This document shows positions 1 through 7,534 of a DNA stretch of 21,502 nt, piece after piece (the stretch's first letter is position 1; each line of letters starts with the position of its first letter). The notes beneath the pieces were generated by a model. The model was not told where the DNA came from. It was given only the letters and a program-made list of their open reading frames with translations, and did not search any database. The translations under genes and the position numbers were made by a program. This stretch comes from Actinomycetota bacterium (GTDB taxonomy: Bacteria; Actinomycetota; Acidimicrobiia; Acidimicrobiales; Ilumatobacteraceae), in the NCBI GenBank assembly GCA_009705865.1, contig WLSJ01000012.1, forward strand, positions 1-21,502, in the 5' to 3' direction.

Positions 1-142
1 ACGGCTCATTTGCCACCATCAAGACCACTGCATCAAGCCCCACTTGGGCTAGCGCTGCTCGTGCTGCTTCCAGGTGCCCATAATGTGGCGGATCAAACGT
101 CCCTCCAAGGATTCCCAATCGGCGGGGCGCAGCACTAGTCAC
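1..142 (-). CDS. nadD: Nicotinate-nucleotide adenylyltransferase, N-terminal part (truncated by window edge)
   Basis: The reverse strand encodes about 47 residues that begin VTSAAPRRLGILGGTFDPPH and continue with YGHL. GGTFDPPHYGHL is the nucleotidyltransferase signature (GxFDPxHxGH) that binds the ATP phosphates. The following helix (EAARAALAQVGLDAVV) and the segment VLMVANEP fit NadD, which adenylates nicotinate mononucleotide in NAD synthesis. Pantetheine-phosphate adenylyltransferase (CoaD) shares the signature, but the GGTFDPPHYGHL form favours NadD. The start is taken as GTG at 142; a GTG at 169 in the same frame is an alternative, and neither has a clear Shine-Dalgarno sequence. The C-terminal part, with the substrate-binding and ISSTxIR-type motifs, lies outside the window. 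The gene is divergent from the sigma factor gene, with about 200 bp between them containing a 12-bp palindrome (AAGAAATTTCTT, 185-196). Confidence 0.8.
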   Translation of the reverse strand, partial: MTSAAPRRLGILGGTFDPPHYGHLEAARAALAQVGLDAVVLMVANEP

Positions 143-339
143 GAGGCGAGTGTAGGAGCAATCAAGCACCAGTCTCTTGCAGAGAAGAAATTTCTTGCTC
201 CGCCTCTAGCAAAGAGACATGAACACTGGTAATGTCTCCAATCCCCCCGACTAGGAGCCCCTCCTTGTTGGTCTCATGTGCCCGATATCACGGAACACAT
301 GGGAACAAGCCCTACGAATACACGGTTGAACACTGCATC

Positions 340-1167
340 ATGAATGACTCTATTGGTCTCTATCTAAACGACATCGGCAAAGTTGCCCTTCTTACTGCTG
401 AAGACGAGCGCGAGCTCTCTAAGGCCATCGAAGCTGGCCGCGATGCCTCAACACGCCTTGAAGCTGGCGAGCGCGGAGCAGCCCTTCGCCGTGACCTTCG
501 TAATGCAGCTACCGCTAAGGATCGCTTCATCCGCTCGAACCTTCGTCTCGTTGTGTCGATTGCACGTCGTTACCCATTGCCACAGGGCATGGACCTTCTT
601 GACCTCATTCAAGAGGGAAACCTTGGTCTCGAGCATGCAGTTGACAAGTTCGACTGGCGCCGTGGTTTCAAGTTCTCCACCTATGCAACATTCTGGATCC
701 GCCAGGCCATTGGTCGCGCGCTTGACCAGAAGGCCAGCCTCATCCGTATTCCTGGTGATCGTTCAGCCAGCCTTCGTGCAGCATTGCGCCAGGCTTCAGG
801 CGACGGCGAAACACTCGATGCCGGCAACGCAGAACTTCACCGCCTCACCACTCCTGTCTCATTAGACAAAACAGTTGGTGACGATGGCGATGCAACTCTT
901 GGTGACCTCATGGCTAACGGCCAAGGAACACCTGAAGATGCAGTCATGGCAATGGTTGATACCGAACTTCTTGACGAACTTCTTGGCACGCTCGATGATC
1001 GCGCCCGTTATGCCGTAGAAGCACGCTTCGGACTTCTTGACGGTGAGCGCAAGAGCTTCCGTGAAGTCGGCGAAGACTTGGGCGTCACAGCCGAAGCTGC
1101 TCGTCGCCTTGTGAGCCGTGCTGTTGAAGGCCTGCGTGACGATGCCGAGCGCATCCTCGCGGTCTGA
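340..1167 (+). CDS. Sigma-70 family RNA polymerase sigma factor (RpoD/SigB-like, divergent)
   Basis: A 275-residue sigma factor is read from ATG 340, which directly precedes the conserved region 1.2 (DSIGLYLNDIGKVALLTAEDE). The frame stays open upstream to an ATG at 232, but those 36 residues do not resemble the family. Region 2 (about 61-128) is well conserved: NLRLVVSIARRY, DLIQEGNLGLEHAVDKFDW, and FKFSTYATFWIRQAIGRAL for -10 recognition. Region 3 (about 135-180) is shorter than in RpoD by roughly 20 residues. Region 4.2 (239-265, SFREVGEDLGVTAEAARRLV) keeps the helix-turn-helix frame but lacks the usual RERIRQIE recognition-helix residues. It is therefore probably an alternative group 2-type factor with altered -35 specificity rather than the housekeeping sigma. 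No anti-sigma gene is adjacent. The next gene, a DAHP synthase, starts 61 bp downstream. Confidence 0.88.
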   Translation: MNDSIGLYLNDIGKVALLTAEDERELSKAIEAGRDASTRLEAGERGAALRRDLRNAATAKDRFIRSNLRLVVSIARRYPLPQGMDLLDLIQEGNLGLEHAVDKFDWRRGFKFSTYATFWIRQAIGRALDQKASLIRIPGDRSASLRAALRQASGDGETLDAGNAELHRLTTPVSLDKTVGDDGDATLGDLMANGQGTPEDAVMAMVDTELLDELLGTLDDRARYAVEARFGLLDGERKSFREVGEDLGVTAEAARRLVSRAVEGLRDDAERILAV

Positions 1168-1190
1168 CAGTAATTACTTATTAATTCCCA

Positions 1191-1216
1191 TTGCGCTGAC
1201 CCCTCATTTAGCGCAA
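1191..1216. promoter_or_regulatory. 7-bp inverted repeat between the sigma factor and DAHP synthase genes
   Basis: TTGCGCT (1191-1197) and AGCGCAA (1210-1216) are perfect complements separated by 12 nt. The repeat ends 12 nt before the DAHP synthase start codon. No T-tract follows, so a strong intrinsic terminator is unlikely. It may be a weak terminator of the sigma gene, an operator, or a leader hairpin. Confidence 0.35.
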
Positions 1217-1228
1217 GGCTAGGAAACT

Positions 1229-2578
1229 ATGGCTCGTAGCTGGACACCCTCTTCATGGCAATCATGCATTGCTGAACAACAGCCTGAATGGCCAGATACT
1301 GCTGCGCGCGAACGCGCCCTTGCTCAGATTGCCGGATTCCCACCCTTGGTCTTTGCTGGCGAAGCACGTTCATTACAGGCATCACTTGCGCAAGTGGCTG
1401 CCGGCAACGCTTTCTTGTTGCAAGCCGGCGACTGTGCCGAAAGTTTCGAAGAGTTTTCTGCAAATAACATTCGTGAAAAATTACGCGTCATCTTGCAGAT
1501 GGCTGTTGTGCTCACGTACTCAATGGGAGTTCCCGTTGTCAAAGTTGGCCGCATGGCCGGACAGTTCGCAAAACCACGCTCATCACCGTTCGAAAAAATT
1601 GGTGATCTGGAATTGCCGTCATTCCGTGGACACATTGTTAATGATGTACACCCGAATGCTGAAGCACGTATCCCCGACCCACAACGAATGGTGCAGGCAT
1701 ACCATCAGTCAGCAAGCACACTAAACCTTCTTCGCGCTTTCACTAAGGGCGGATTCGCAGATCTCAATCGAGTGAATGCATGGACACAGGAATTCGTTGC
1801 CTCAAGCCCAGAAGGCCAACGCTACGTTGCCCTTTCTGCAGAGATTGAACGTGCACTTGACTTCATGCGCGCGTGCGGCATTGATACAGAGAACTACTCA
1901 TCGCTACACGAAGTAGATGTCTACACAAGTCACGAAGCATTGCTGCTCGGGTACGAAGAAGCACTCACCCGTCAAGATTCTCTGACTGGCCAGTGGTATG
2001 ACTGCTCAGCTCACATGTTGTGGATTGGCGAGCGCACTCGTCAACTTGATGGCGCACACGTTGAATTTCTTCGCGGTGTTGGCAACCCCATTGGTTGCAA
2101 GGTTGGCCCCACTACTTCTCCTGAATTCGTTCTCGAGCTCTGTGAAGCATTGAACCCAGCACAAGTACCAGGACGCCTTACTCTCATTAGCCGCATGGGT
2201 GCAGACAAAGTGGAAGACTCACTTCGTCCGCTTCTTCATGCAGTGCGTGATGCAGGACATCCAGTCGTGTGGGCATGCGACCCGATGCATGGCAACACCT
2301 TTACTGCGCCTAATGGTCGCAAGACTCGTCACTTCGAATCAATTGTTGATGAGATCTCTGGTTTCGTTCGTGCCCACAAAGCAGAAGGCACATGGCCAGG
2401 CGGAATTCACATTGAGCTCACTGGTGACGATGTCACCGAGTGCACCGGCGGCACAGACGACCTCACTCATGACGACCTTGATGATCGCTACGAGACAATT
2501 TGTGACCCACGTCTGAATGCTCGTCAATCACTTGACCTTGCATTCCGAGTAGCCGAACTTATTCGCGACAACGTCTGA
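1229..2578 (+). CDS. aroG: Class II 3-deoxy-D-arabino-heptulosonate-7-phosphate (DAHP) synthase
   Basis: This 449-residue enzyme condenses phosphoenolpyruvate with erythrose 4-phosphate, the first step of the shikimate pathway. It is the class II (plant/actinobacterial) type: the N-terminus begins with WTPSSWQ, QAGDCAE carries Cys69, and GRMAGQFAKPRS is followed by DLELPSFRGH. Later motifs are CDPMHGNT (His354), HIELTGDDVTEC (Glu396) and CDPRLNARQSLDLAF (Asp426). Cys69, His354, Glu396 and Asp426 match the metal ligands of the M. tuberculosis enzyme, with identical spacing between the last three. It lacks part of the N-terminal extension of the M. tuberculosis protein, so aromatic amino acid feedback may differ. 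ATG 1229 is supported by AGGAA at 1221-1225. The next gene starts 1 nt after the stop, which suggests translational coupling. Confidence 0.96.
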   Translation: MARSWTPSSWQSCIAEQQPEWPDTAARERALAQIAGFPPLVFAGEARSLQASLAQVAAGNAFLLQAGDCAESFEEFSANNIREKLRVILQMAVVLTYSMGVPVVKVGRMAGQFAKPRSSPFEKIGDLELPSFRGHIVNDVHPNAEARIPDPQRMVQAYHQSASTLNLLRAFTKGGFADLNRVNAWTQEFVASSPEGQRYVALSAEIERALDFMRACGIDTENYSSLHEVDVYTSHEALLLGYEEALTRQDSLTGQWYDCSAHMLWIGERTRQLDGAHVEFLRGVGNPIGCKVGPTTSPEFVLELCEALNPAQVPGRLTLISRMGADKVEDSLRPLLHAVRDAGHPVVWACDPMHGNTFTAPNGRKTRHFESIVDEISGFVRAHKAEGTWPGGIHIELTGDDVTECTGGTDDLTHDDLDDRYETICDPRLNARQSLDLAFRVAELIRDNV

Positions 2579-2579
2579 C

Positions 2580-3401
2580 ATGTCAGCGCTAGATCTGGCC
2601 TTTGGCCTTGCCGATGCATGGCCCGTTGCAGAATCATCCATCGCAGTTATCCATGCCGGCGGAACAGAATTCCATGGCGATGAACAACGACGCCAACGTC
2701 TTGCTTCTGTCAGTAAGCCCCTCACCGCATGGGCGGTACTGATTGCTGTTGAAGAAGGAAGCATTTCTCTGTCTGATGCAGTGGGACAAACAGGATGCAC
2801 CGTGGAACACCTTCTTGCCCACGCAGGTGGCTACGGCTTCGACGGAGTGAAGCCACTCAGTCGACCTGGCGTCAAGCGCATCTATTCCAATACTGGGTTT
2901 GAAATGTTGGCGGAACATGTCGAACACTCAACTGGTATTGCATTTGTTGAATACATCGATGATGCAGTGTTTGCTCCGCTGGGCATGCACAACACAGCAC
3001 TCGATGGCTCGTGTGCAAAAGATGTGTTCTCAACAGTGAGTGACATGGTTCTTTTCCTTGAAGAACTTCGCTCCCCCACATTGATCGCACCCGAGACATA
3101 CCTGCGCGCAATATCTCCAGCCTTTCCCAATCTTGCCGGCGTTGTGCCTGGAATTGGAAGTTTTGATCCGTGCCCATGGGGACTTGGCGTTGAAATACGC
3201 GGACATAAAACTCCTCATTGGACCAGCTCTCGAAATTCAGCATCAACCTTTGGTCACTTCGGTGGCATCGGAACATTCATGTGGGTCGACCCAGTCGCAG
3301 ATGTTGCATGCATCATGATTGCTGAACGAGAAGTTGATGAATGGGGCATGGAATACTGGCCCGCATTCAACGACGCCGTTCTCTCCTGCCTCGGGAGGTA
3401 G
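2580..3401 (+). CDS. Serine hydrolase of the class C beta-lactamase / penicillin-binding-protein-like family (S12 type)
   Basis: This 273-residue protein has the active-site pattern of serine beta-lactamase-fold hydrolases: S43-V-S-K46 (SxxK nucleophile and base), Y102-S-N104 (YxN) and H226-F-G-G (third motif, in place of KTG). Segments typical of the family include HLLAHAGGYGFDG, SNTGFEMLAEHVEHSTG and APLGMHNTAL. At 273 residues it is shorter than AmpC or EstB-type members (about 360-400). It has no evident signal peptide, so it is probably cytoplasmic and more likely an esterase, amidase or peptidase than a true beta-lactamase. The ATG lies 1 nt after the DAHP synthase stop (TGAcATG), and the MFS transporter starts 2 nt after its own stop, so all three are probably one operon. 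The substrate cannot be read from the sequence. Confidence 0.88.
   Translation: MSALDLAFGLADAWPVAESSIAVIHAGGTEFHGDEQRRQRLASVSKPLTAWAVLIAVEEGSISLSDAVGQTGCTVEHLLAHAGGYGFDGVKPLSRPGVKRIYSNTGFEMLAEHVEHSTGIAFVEYIDDAVFAPLGMHNTALDGSCAKDVFSTVSDMVLFLEELRSPTLIAPETYLRAISPAFPNLAGVVPGIGSFDPCPWGLGVEIRGHKTPHWTSSRNSASTFGHFGGIGTFMWVDPVADVACIMIAEREVDEWGMEYWPAFNDAVLSCLGR
3393..3398 (+). promoter_or_regulatory. Shine-Dalgarno site fixing the MFS transporter start
   Basis: GGGAGG lies inside the last codons of the serine hydrolase gene, 5 nt before GTG 3404. This makes GTG 3404 the better start than the in-frame ATG at 3341, which would overlap the upstream gene by 61 bp and add a charged, non-membrane extension. 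Confidence 0.7.
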
Positions 3402-3403
3402 TC

Positions 3404-4591
3404 GTGACCTCCCCGAAGAAAACTGGCAATCTCGCCACCTTCACCATGGGTATCGGCCCGTTACTAATTTGCGGATTCAGTGTGCCGATGTCGGTGAGCA
3501 TGATCTTTCCTGCACTGAGTGACCTGCAAGACAAATACGGCTTCAGTGATGCTGGCCTTGGCTTTATCGCCGCAGCAGGATTCATGGCTTCACTATTGGT
3601 ATCGCTGTTTGTCGCACCTTTTGCGGACCGCGGTAAACCAAAAAAGTTGGTACTCGTCGCATTGGTTTTAGCATCGCTTGGTTCCACGCTATTTGCATTC
3701 GGTAGTTCCTTATGGATGTTTGTGCTTGCCCGCGCAATTTCCGGAGCTGCTCTCGGAACAAGTGGCCCAGCTATCAAAGCAATTGCAGCAAACGTAGACA
3801 AGTCACGCGCCGCAGAACGTTTAGGTCGTTTGCGGGGCGTAGAACTTGCGGGGTTCACGGGCGGGCCACTCATTGGCGCAACACTTATTTCACCATTTGG
3901 TTTACGCGGAGCATTTCTTGTCTTTGCCGTGTTCGCATTGATTGCGTTTGCCATAGTCGCGCCACGTGATTTGCCATCACTGCCATCCACCGACGAATCA
4001 AAGCGACTCAGCATTGAGCTGTTGAAGTACCGCCCTATTCGTGCAGCAGCGCTTGCATCGCTCACATTGTTTATTCCTATTGGCATTTACGATTCGTTAT
4101 GGGATCGCTACATCACCGATCGTGGCGGTAACAACTTCATGGTCGGCATGACCTTTTTGTTGTACACAATTCCATTCATTCTCCTCGGTGCCAAAGGTGG
4201 ACGTCTCGCTGATGCGAAAGGTGCAGCCCGCATGACCGTCATCGGCATCTTCATGACCGCACCATTAGTGATGCTGTATGGCTTCTTGCCGAGTGCATTT
4301 CTTCTCGTTAGTTTCAGCTTGGTCGAAGGCGTGATTGGTGCACTATCTATTCCTGCCACACAATCACTGATGGCTCAAGTTGCACCGCACGGTCGCGCAA
4401 GTGCAGCACAAGGATTAAACGGCACCGGCGACCTCATTGCGGGCTCCATCATGTCGCTCATCGCACCAGTTATTTACGGCTCTCATGGCCCGGGTGCAAC
4501 ATTCACTTTTGCTGCTGTATTGATGGTGATAAGTGGAACGGCGGTGGCCCTCATGTTGAGAACCACCGCCGACTCGCGTTCTGCGACCTAA
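3404..4591 (+). CDS. MFS (major facilitator superfamily) transporter
   Basis: This 395-residue polytopic membrane protein starts at GTG 3404. Hydrophobic helices alternate with short polar loops through the sequence, consistent with 12 transmembrane segments in two six-helix halves joined by the polar stretch PSLPSTDESKRLSIELLKYR. A motif-A-like loop follows the second helix (residues 71-82, APFADRGKPKKL), and a weaker counterpart appears in the second half (GGRLADAKGAARM). The family moves sugars, drugs or metabolites with proton coupling. The arrangement resembles drug or metabolite efflux members, but the substrate is not readable. It is the last gene of the DAHP synthase-hydrolase-transporter run and ends in an intrinsic terminator that overlaps its stop codon. 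Confidence 0.9.
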   Translation: MTSPKKTGNLATFTMGIGPLLICGFSVPMSVSMIFPALSDLQDKYGFSDAGLGFIAAAGFMASLLVSLFVAPFADRGKPKKLVLVALVLASLGSTLFAFGSSLWMFVLARAISGAALGTSGPAIKAIAANVDKSRAAERLGRLRGVELAGFTGGPLIGATLISPFGLRGAFLVFAVFALIAFAIVAPRDLPSLPSTDESKRLSIELLKYRPIRAAALASLTLFIPIGIYDSLWDRYITDRGGNNFMVGMTFLLYTIPFILLGAKGGRLADAKGAARMTVIGIFMTAPLVMLYGFLPSAFLLVSFSLVEGVIGALSIPATQSLMAQVAPHGRASAAQGLNGTGDLIAGSIMSLIAPVIYGSHGPGATFTFAAVLMVISGTAVALMLRTTADSRSAT

Positions 4592-4605
4592 GTCGCAATT
4601 CTTTT
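4582..4605 (+). terminator. Intrinsic terminator of the DAHP synthase-hydrolase-MFS run
   Basis: TGCGAC (4582-4587) and GTCGCA (4592-4597) form a perfect 6-bp stem with a CTAA loop, followed by ATTCTTTT. The loop carries the TAA stop codon of the transporter gene. The U-rich tail is only on the plus-strand transcript, so it should act for the plus-strand operon and not for the convergent thiolase gene. Confidence 0.7.
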
Positions 4606-4614
4606 GTTGATTAT

Positions 4615-5817
4615 TTAGCTAAGGCGCTCAATGATCATTGCCATACCCTGGCCACCACCGACGCACATGGATTCCATGCCGTAGGTCTTGTCTTCCCACT
4701 GAAGACCATTGATGAGGGTTGTCATGATGCGTGCACCAGTCATACCGAATGGGTGACCAAGCGCAATTCCACCACCGTGGATGTTGAGCTTGTCCATTGA
4801 AATTCCGAGGTGCTTTGCTGACGGAAGAACCTGTGCAGCGAATGCTTCGTTGATTTCAACAAGATCGATTTGATCGATTGTCATGCCTGCGCGCTTGAGA
4901 GCTTGACGGCATGCTTCGATTGGACCAAGGCCCATGATCTCTGGGTTCAAACCAGAAACACCTGATGACACGATGCGAGCAAGTGGCGTAAGGCCAAGCT
5001 GCTTTGCGCGAGTGTCGCTCATAACAAGTACTGCAGCAGCACCGTCGTTGAGTGGGCAAGCGTTTCCTGCGGTGACTGAACCGTCTGGGCGGAACACTGG
5101 CTTCAACTGTGACGTTGCTTCGTATGTTGTTCCGGCACGAGGACCATCATCTTTTGAAACAACGGTGCCGTCTGGAAGCGTGATCGGCGTGATCTCGCGC
5201 TCGAAGAAACCGTTCTCTTGGTGAGCGACAGCCAAGTTGTGTGAACGAACACCGAAGTGGTCCATGTCTTCGCGGCTAACGCCTTCGATCTGAACAACGT
5301 TCTCTGCTGTCTGACCCATTGCGATGTATGCGTCTGGCAAACCAGTTGGTGGTGTCCACACTGCAGCTCCACCTTCTGCGCGCGCACGTGTGCGCACTGA
5401 TGGGTCTTTGAAGATTGCGTTTGGAGCTGAGTCGCTTGCACCTGATGCGTAACGGCTCACTGTCTCAACACCAGCAGCGATGAAACAATCGCCCTCTCCG
5501 GCGCGAATGGCGTGTGCAGCCATACGAATGGTCTGCAATGACGATGAGCAGTAACGGTTGACTGTTACTCCAGGAACATCGTCAAGGCCAGCAAGAATTG
5601 CGACCATACGACCGATGTTGAATCCACCTTCACCTGCAGGCTGGCCGATTCCCATCATGAGGTCTTCAACATCGGAACCCTTCACTTGAGGAACCTTTGC
5701 CATAAGCGCACGCACAATTTGGGCTGCAAGATCATCAGGACGCATGTCCTTGAGCGAACCCTTGTTGGCGCGGCCAATTGGGCTGCGGGCTGTGGCGACA
5801 ATAACTGCTTCAGGCAT
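4615..5817 (-). CDS. Thiolase (acetyl-CoA C-acetyltransferase / 3-ketoacyl-CoA thiolase)
   Basis: A complete 400-residue thiolase. Nucleophile Cys90 is in NRYCSSSLQ, the NEAF motif is present (EINEAFAAQ), His355 is in GGGIALGHPFGMTGAR and the second catalytic Cys385 is in CVGGGQG. It either cleaves 3-ketoacyl-CoA with CoA in beta-oxidation or condenses two acetyl-CoA. Length and motifs fit both FadA/PcaF-like and AtoB-like members, so the preferred chain length is not decided. ATG 5817 has a strong Shine-Dalgarno AAGGGAG about 5 nt upstream. It is divergent from the P450 gene across 119 bp that contain a perfect palindrome. The pairing with a CYP125/142-like P450 would suit lipid or sterol side-chain catabolism; that is inference from context. 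Confidence 0.95.
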   Translation of the reverse strand: MPEAVIVATARSPIGRANKGSLKDMRPDDLAAQIVRALMAKVPQVKGSDVEDLMMGIGQPAGEGGFNIGRMVAILAGLDDVPGVTVNRYCSSSLQTIRMAAHAIRAGEGDCFIAAGVETVSRYASGASDSAPNAIFKDPSVRTRARAEGGAAVWTPPTGLPDAYIAMGQTAENVVQIEGVSREDMDHFGVRSHNLAVAHQENGFFEREITPITLPDGTVVSKDDGPRAGTTYEATSQLKPVFRPDGSVTAGNACPLNDGAAAVLVMSDTRAKQLGLTPLARIVSSGVSGLNPEIMGLGPIEACRQALKRAGMTIDQIDLVEINEAFAAQVLPSAKHLGISMDKLNIHGGGIALGHPFGMTGARIMTTLINGLQWEDKTYGMESMCVGGGQGMAMIIERLS

Positions 5818-5834
5818 GGGGACTCCCTTGTTCG

Positions 5835-5853
5835 CGGTTCGCGTATCGAACCG
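5835..5853. promoter_or_regulatory. Palindrome, candidate operator between thiolase and P450 genes
   Basis: CGGTTCG-N5-CGAACCG is a perfect 7-bp inverted repeat, 18-36 nt upstream of the thiolase start. The left arm sits in a tandem 7-mer (GTTCGCG twice, 5830-5843). An 8-bp palindrome GAGTACTC follows at 5863-5870. Size and symmetry fit a TetR-type dimer site, but no matching regulator gene is in the window. Confidence 0.45.
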
Positions 5854-5936
5854 ACCTCACGAGAGTACTCAACCTCACGGCAAAACCATCCTTCGAACTG
5901 AGCGCAGCCTATTTCCGCCGATTAAGGTCAGCGATT

Positions 5937-7190
5937 ATGGATTTCCCCGTTGTCCCACTTGCCGATATCAACCTTTCCTCGCAAGAGTTCTGGGCCATGC
6001 CCCGGGACTGGCGTGAAGGCGCCTTCAAAACCCTGCGCGACGAGGCACCATTTCAATTCTTCGACGAATATGTCATGGAAGATTCCCCATTCCCTCCTGG
6101 CCGTGGATACCGAGCTCTTACCCGTCACGACGACATCTGGCATGTCAGCCGCAACGCCGCTCAATTCTGCAGCGGCCAAGGCTCAAACATCGGCGACCTG
6201 CCTGTTGAACTAAACGAATTCTTCGGCTCAATGATCAACATGGATGACCCGAAACACTTCCGTCTGCGCAGCATTGTGGCAAAAGGATTTGGACCGCGTG
6301 AAATTGGTCGCGTTGAGGATCAGGTAAAGATTCGTGCAGCCAAAGTTGTTGACCGTTTACTGTCAGAATTTTCTGAGCGTACGTGTGACTTCGTAGAACA
6401 AGTAGCAGCCCCCATGCCATTGCAAATCATTTGCGACATGATGGGCGTTCCCGAATCTGACGAATCAGACATTCTCCGCTGGACTAATACCATCCTCGGT
6501 GTAGGCGACCCAGATTTCGTGACGTCATACGAAGACCTCATCACTGTTGGCATGGAAATCTTTGCGTACGCACAAGCACTTGGTGAAGACCGCAAGGCAA
6601 ACCCTCGCGATGACATTACGAGCGTCATGATGGCTGCCGAAGTGGACGGCGAACGACTCACTGCTCAAGAGTTCGGTTCATTCTTCATTTTGTTGGTCGT
6701 TGCCGGTAACGAAACAACTCGTAATGCAATCAGCCATGGCATGAAGTTGCTCACTGATAACCCAGACCAAAAGAAAATCTGGTTCGACGACTTTGATACA
6801 CACAATCGCACCGCGGTTGAAGAGATCGTTCGCATGGCGACACCAGTTATTCACTTCCGTCGTACCGCACTGCAAGACACCGAAATCAACGGACAAAAGA
6901 TTCTTGAAGGTGAAAAGGTTGTCATGTTCTATTCGTCTGGAAACCGTGACGAACGCATCTTTGCCAACCCGCACCAATTCAACGTCACTCGTGAGATTGC
7001 GCCTGCGCAAATTGGTTTTGGCGCTGGTGGCCCTCACTTCTGCTTAGGTGCAAACCTTGCTCGTCGTGAAGTGTCCGTAATGTTCAATGAAATCGCACGT
7101 CGTATGCCAACCCTGCGCGCAGAGGGCGAACCTGCCTACCTGCAGAGTTCGTTCATCAACGGCATCAAGCGCCTTCAGTGCTCCTGGTAA
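5937..7190 (+). CDS. Cytochrome P450 (CYP125/CYP142-like)
   Basis: A complete 417-residue soluble bacterial P450. It has the I-helix oxygen-activation motif AGNETTR (from residue 256), the ExxR pair Glu296/Arg299 in EEIVRMATPV, and the haem loop FGAGGPHFCLGANLAR with proximal Cys369. The start (INLSSQEFWA), the MINMDDPKHFRLR segment and the end (SSFINGIKRLQ) resemble the CYP125/CYP142/CYP124 group of actinobacteria, which oxidise the terminal carbon of sterol side chains or methyl-branched lipids. The precise substrate is inference. It needs ferredoxin and a reductase, and none is encoded nearby. ATG 5937 has only a weak AAGG 9 nt upstream; a TAnnnT element (TAAGGT, 5923-5928) could serve a near-leaderless transcript. 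The last 26 bp overlap the convergent winged-helix gene. Confidence 0.95.
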   Translation: MDFPVVPLADINLSSQEFWAMPRDWREGAFKTLRDEAPFQFFDEYVMEDSPFPPGRGYRALTRHDDIWHVSRNAAQFCSGQGSNIGDLPVELNEFFGSMINMDDPKHFRLRSIVAKGFGPREIGRVEDQVKIRAAKVVDRLLSEFSERTCDFVEQVAAPMPLQIICDMMGVPESDESDILRWTNTILGVGDPDFVTSYEDLITVGMEIFAYAQALGEDRKANPRDDITSVMMAAEVDGERLTAQEFGSFFILLVVAGNETTRNAISHGMKLLTDNPDQKKIWFDDFDTHNRTAVEEIVRMATPVIHFRRTALQDTEINGQKILEGEKVVMFYSSGNRDERIFANPHQFNVTREIAPAQIGFGAGGPHFCLGANLARREVSVMFNEIARRMPTLRAEGEPAYLQSSFINGIKRLQCSW

Positions 7191-7515
7191 CGCGTAATTG
7201 GGCAATAGCTTTCACGTGTTCAGTTAATGGGTGCTGCGGATTCAGCCTGTAGCCACTCCAGTGTTCCAGCACACACCGCAGCACTAGTTCGTGGTGCACT
7301 AATCGCAGTAGCACCATATGTACCTGACTACGAGAACGATTGGTGAGACCAGCGATGTCTGAAGCCGAATGCTCCCTTGGGCTACGGCCCAAAATACACA
7401 AGACATCACTCTCAACACCAGGGCTCAAGACTTTGAAGGGATTGTCATCGCTGACATGTGGAAATCTCATACCACTATGTGTGCATGAAGCAGGACTGTT
7501 CGGAAATTCATACAT
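7165..7515 (-). CDS. Small stand-alone winged helix-turn-helix protein
   Basis: A 116-residue protein if started at ATG 7515. The frame is open to an ATG at 7578 (137 residues), but that start would place a hairpin inside the coding region. ATG 7470 (MRFPHVSDDNPF) gives a compact 101-residue alternative. The core PGVESDVLCILGR, SASDIAGLTNRSRSQVHMVLLRLVHHELV and WSGYRLNPQHPLTEHVKAIAQLR is a MarR/ArsR-like winged helix. It most resembles the N-terminal half of HTH-nucleotidyltransferase fusion proteins, whose winged helix ends in YRLNREHP-like sequence. The nucleotidyltransferase half is absent: the frame stops inside the antisense of the P450 3' end. It may be a transcriptional regulator, a remnant, or an antitoxin-like fragment. 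It lies downstream of, and on the same strand as, the EEP gene. Confidence 0.6.
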   Translation of the reverse strand: MYEFPNSPASCTHSGMRFPHVSDDNPFKVLSPGVESDVLCILGRSPREHSASDIAGLTNRSRSQVHMVLLRLVHHELVLRCVLEHWSGYRLNPQHPLTEHVKAIAQLRVTRSTEGA

Positions 7516-7534
7516 AATCCGCGATCCACTTTCG

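Noticed and set aside
185..196. 12-bp palindrome AAGAAATTTCTT between nadD and the sigma factor gene
   Set aside because: It is perfect but low in complexity and A/T-only apart from two bases; it could be chance. Not called as an operator.
232..339. In-frame N-terminal extension of the sigma factor from ATG 232
   Set aside because: The 36 extra residues are Pro/Ser/Cys-rich and unlike any sigma region. Region 1.2 begins right after ATG 340.
3367..4086. 239-residue open frame on the minus strand opposite the MFS gene
   Set aside because: It is antisense to a clear transporter. It is Ala/Asn/Pro-rich with no recognisable domain, and looks like a codon-bias shadow.
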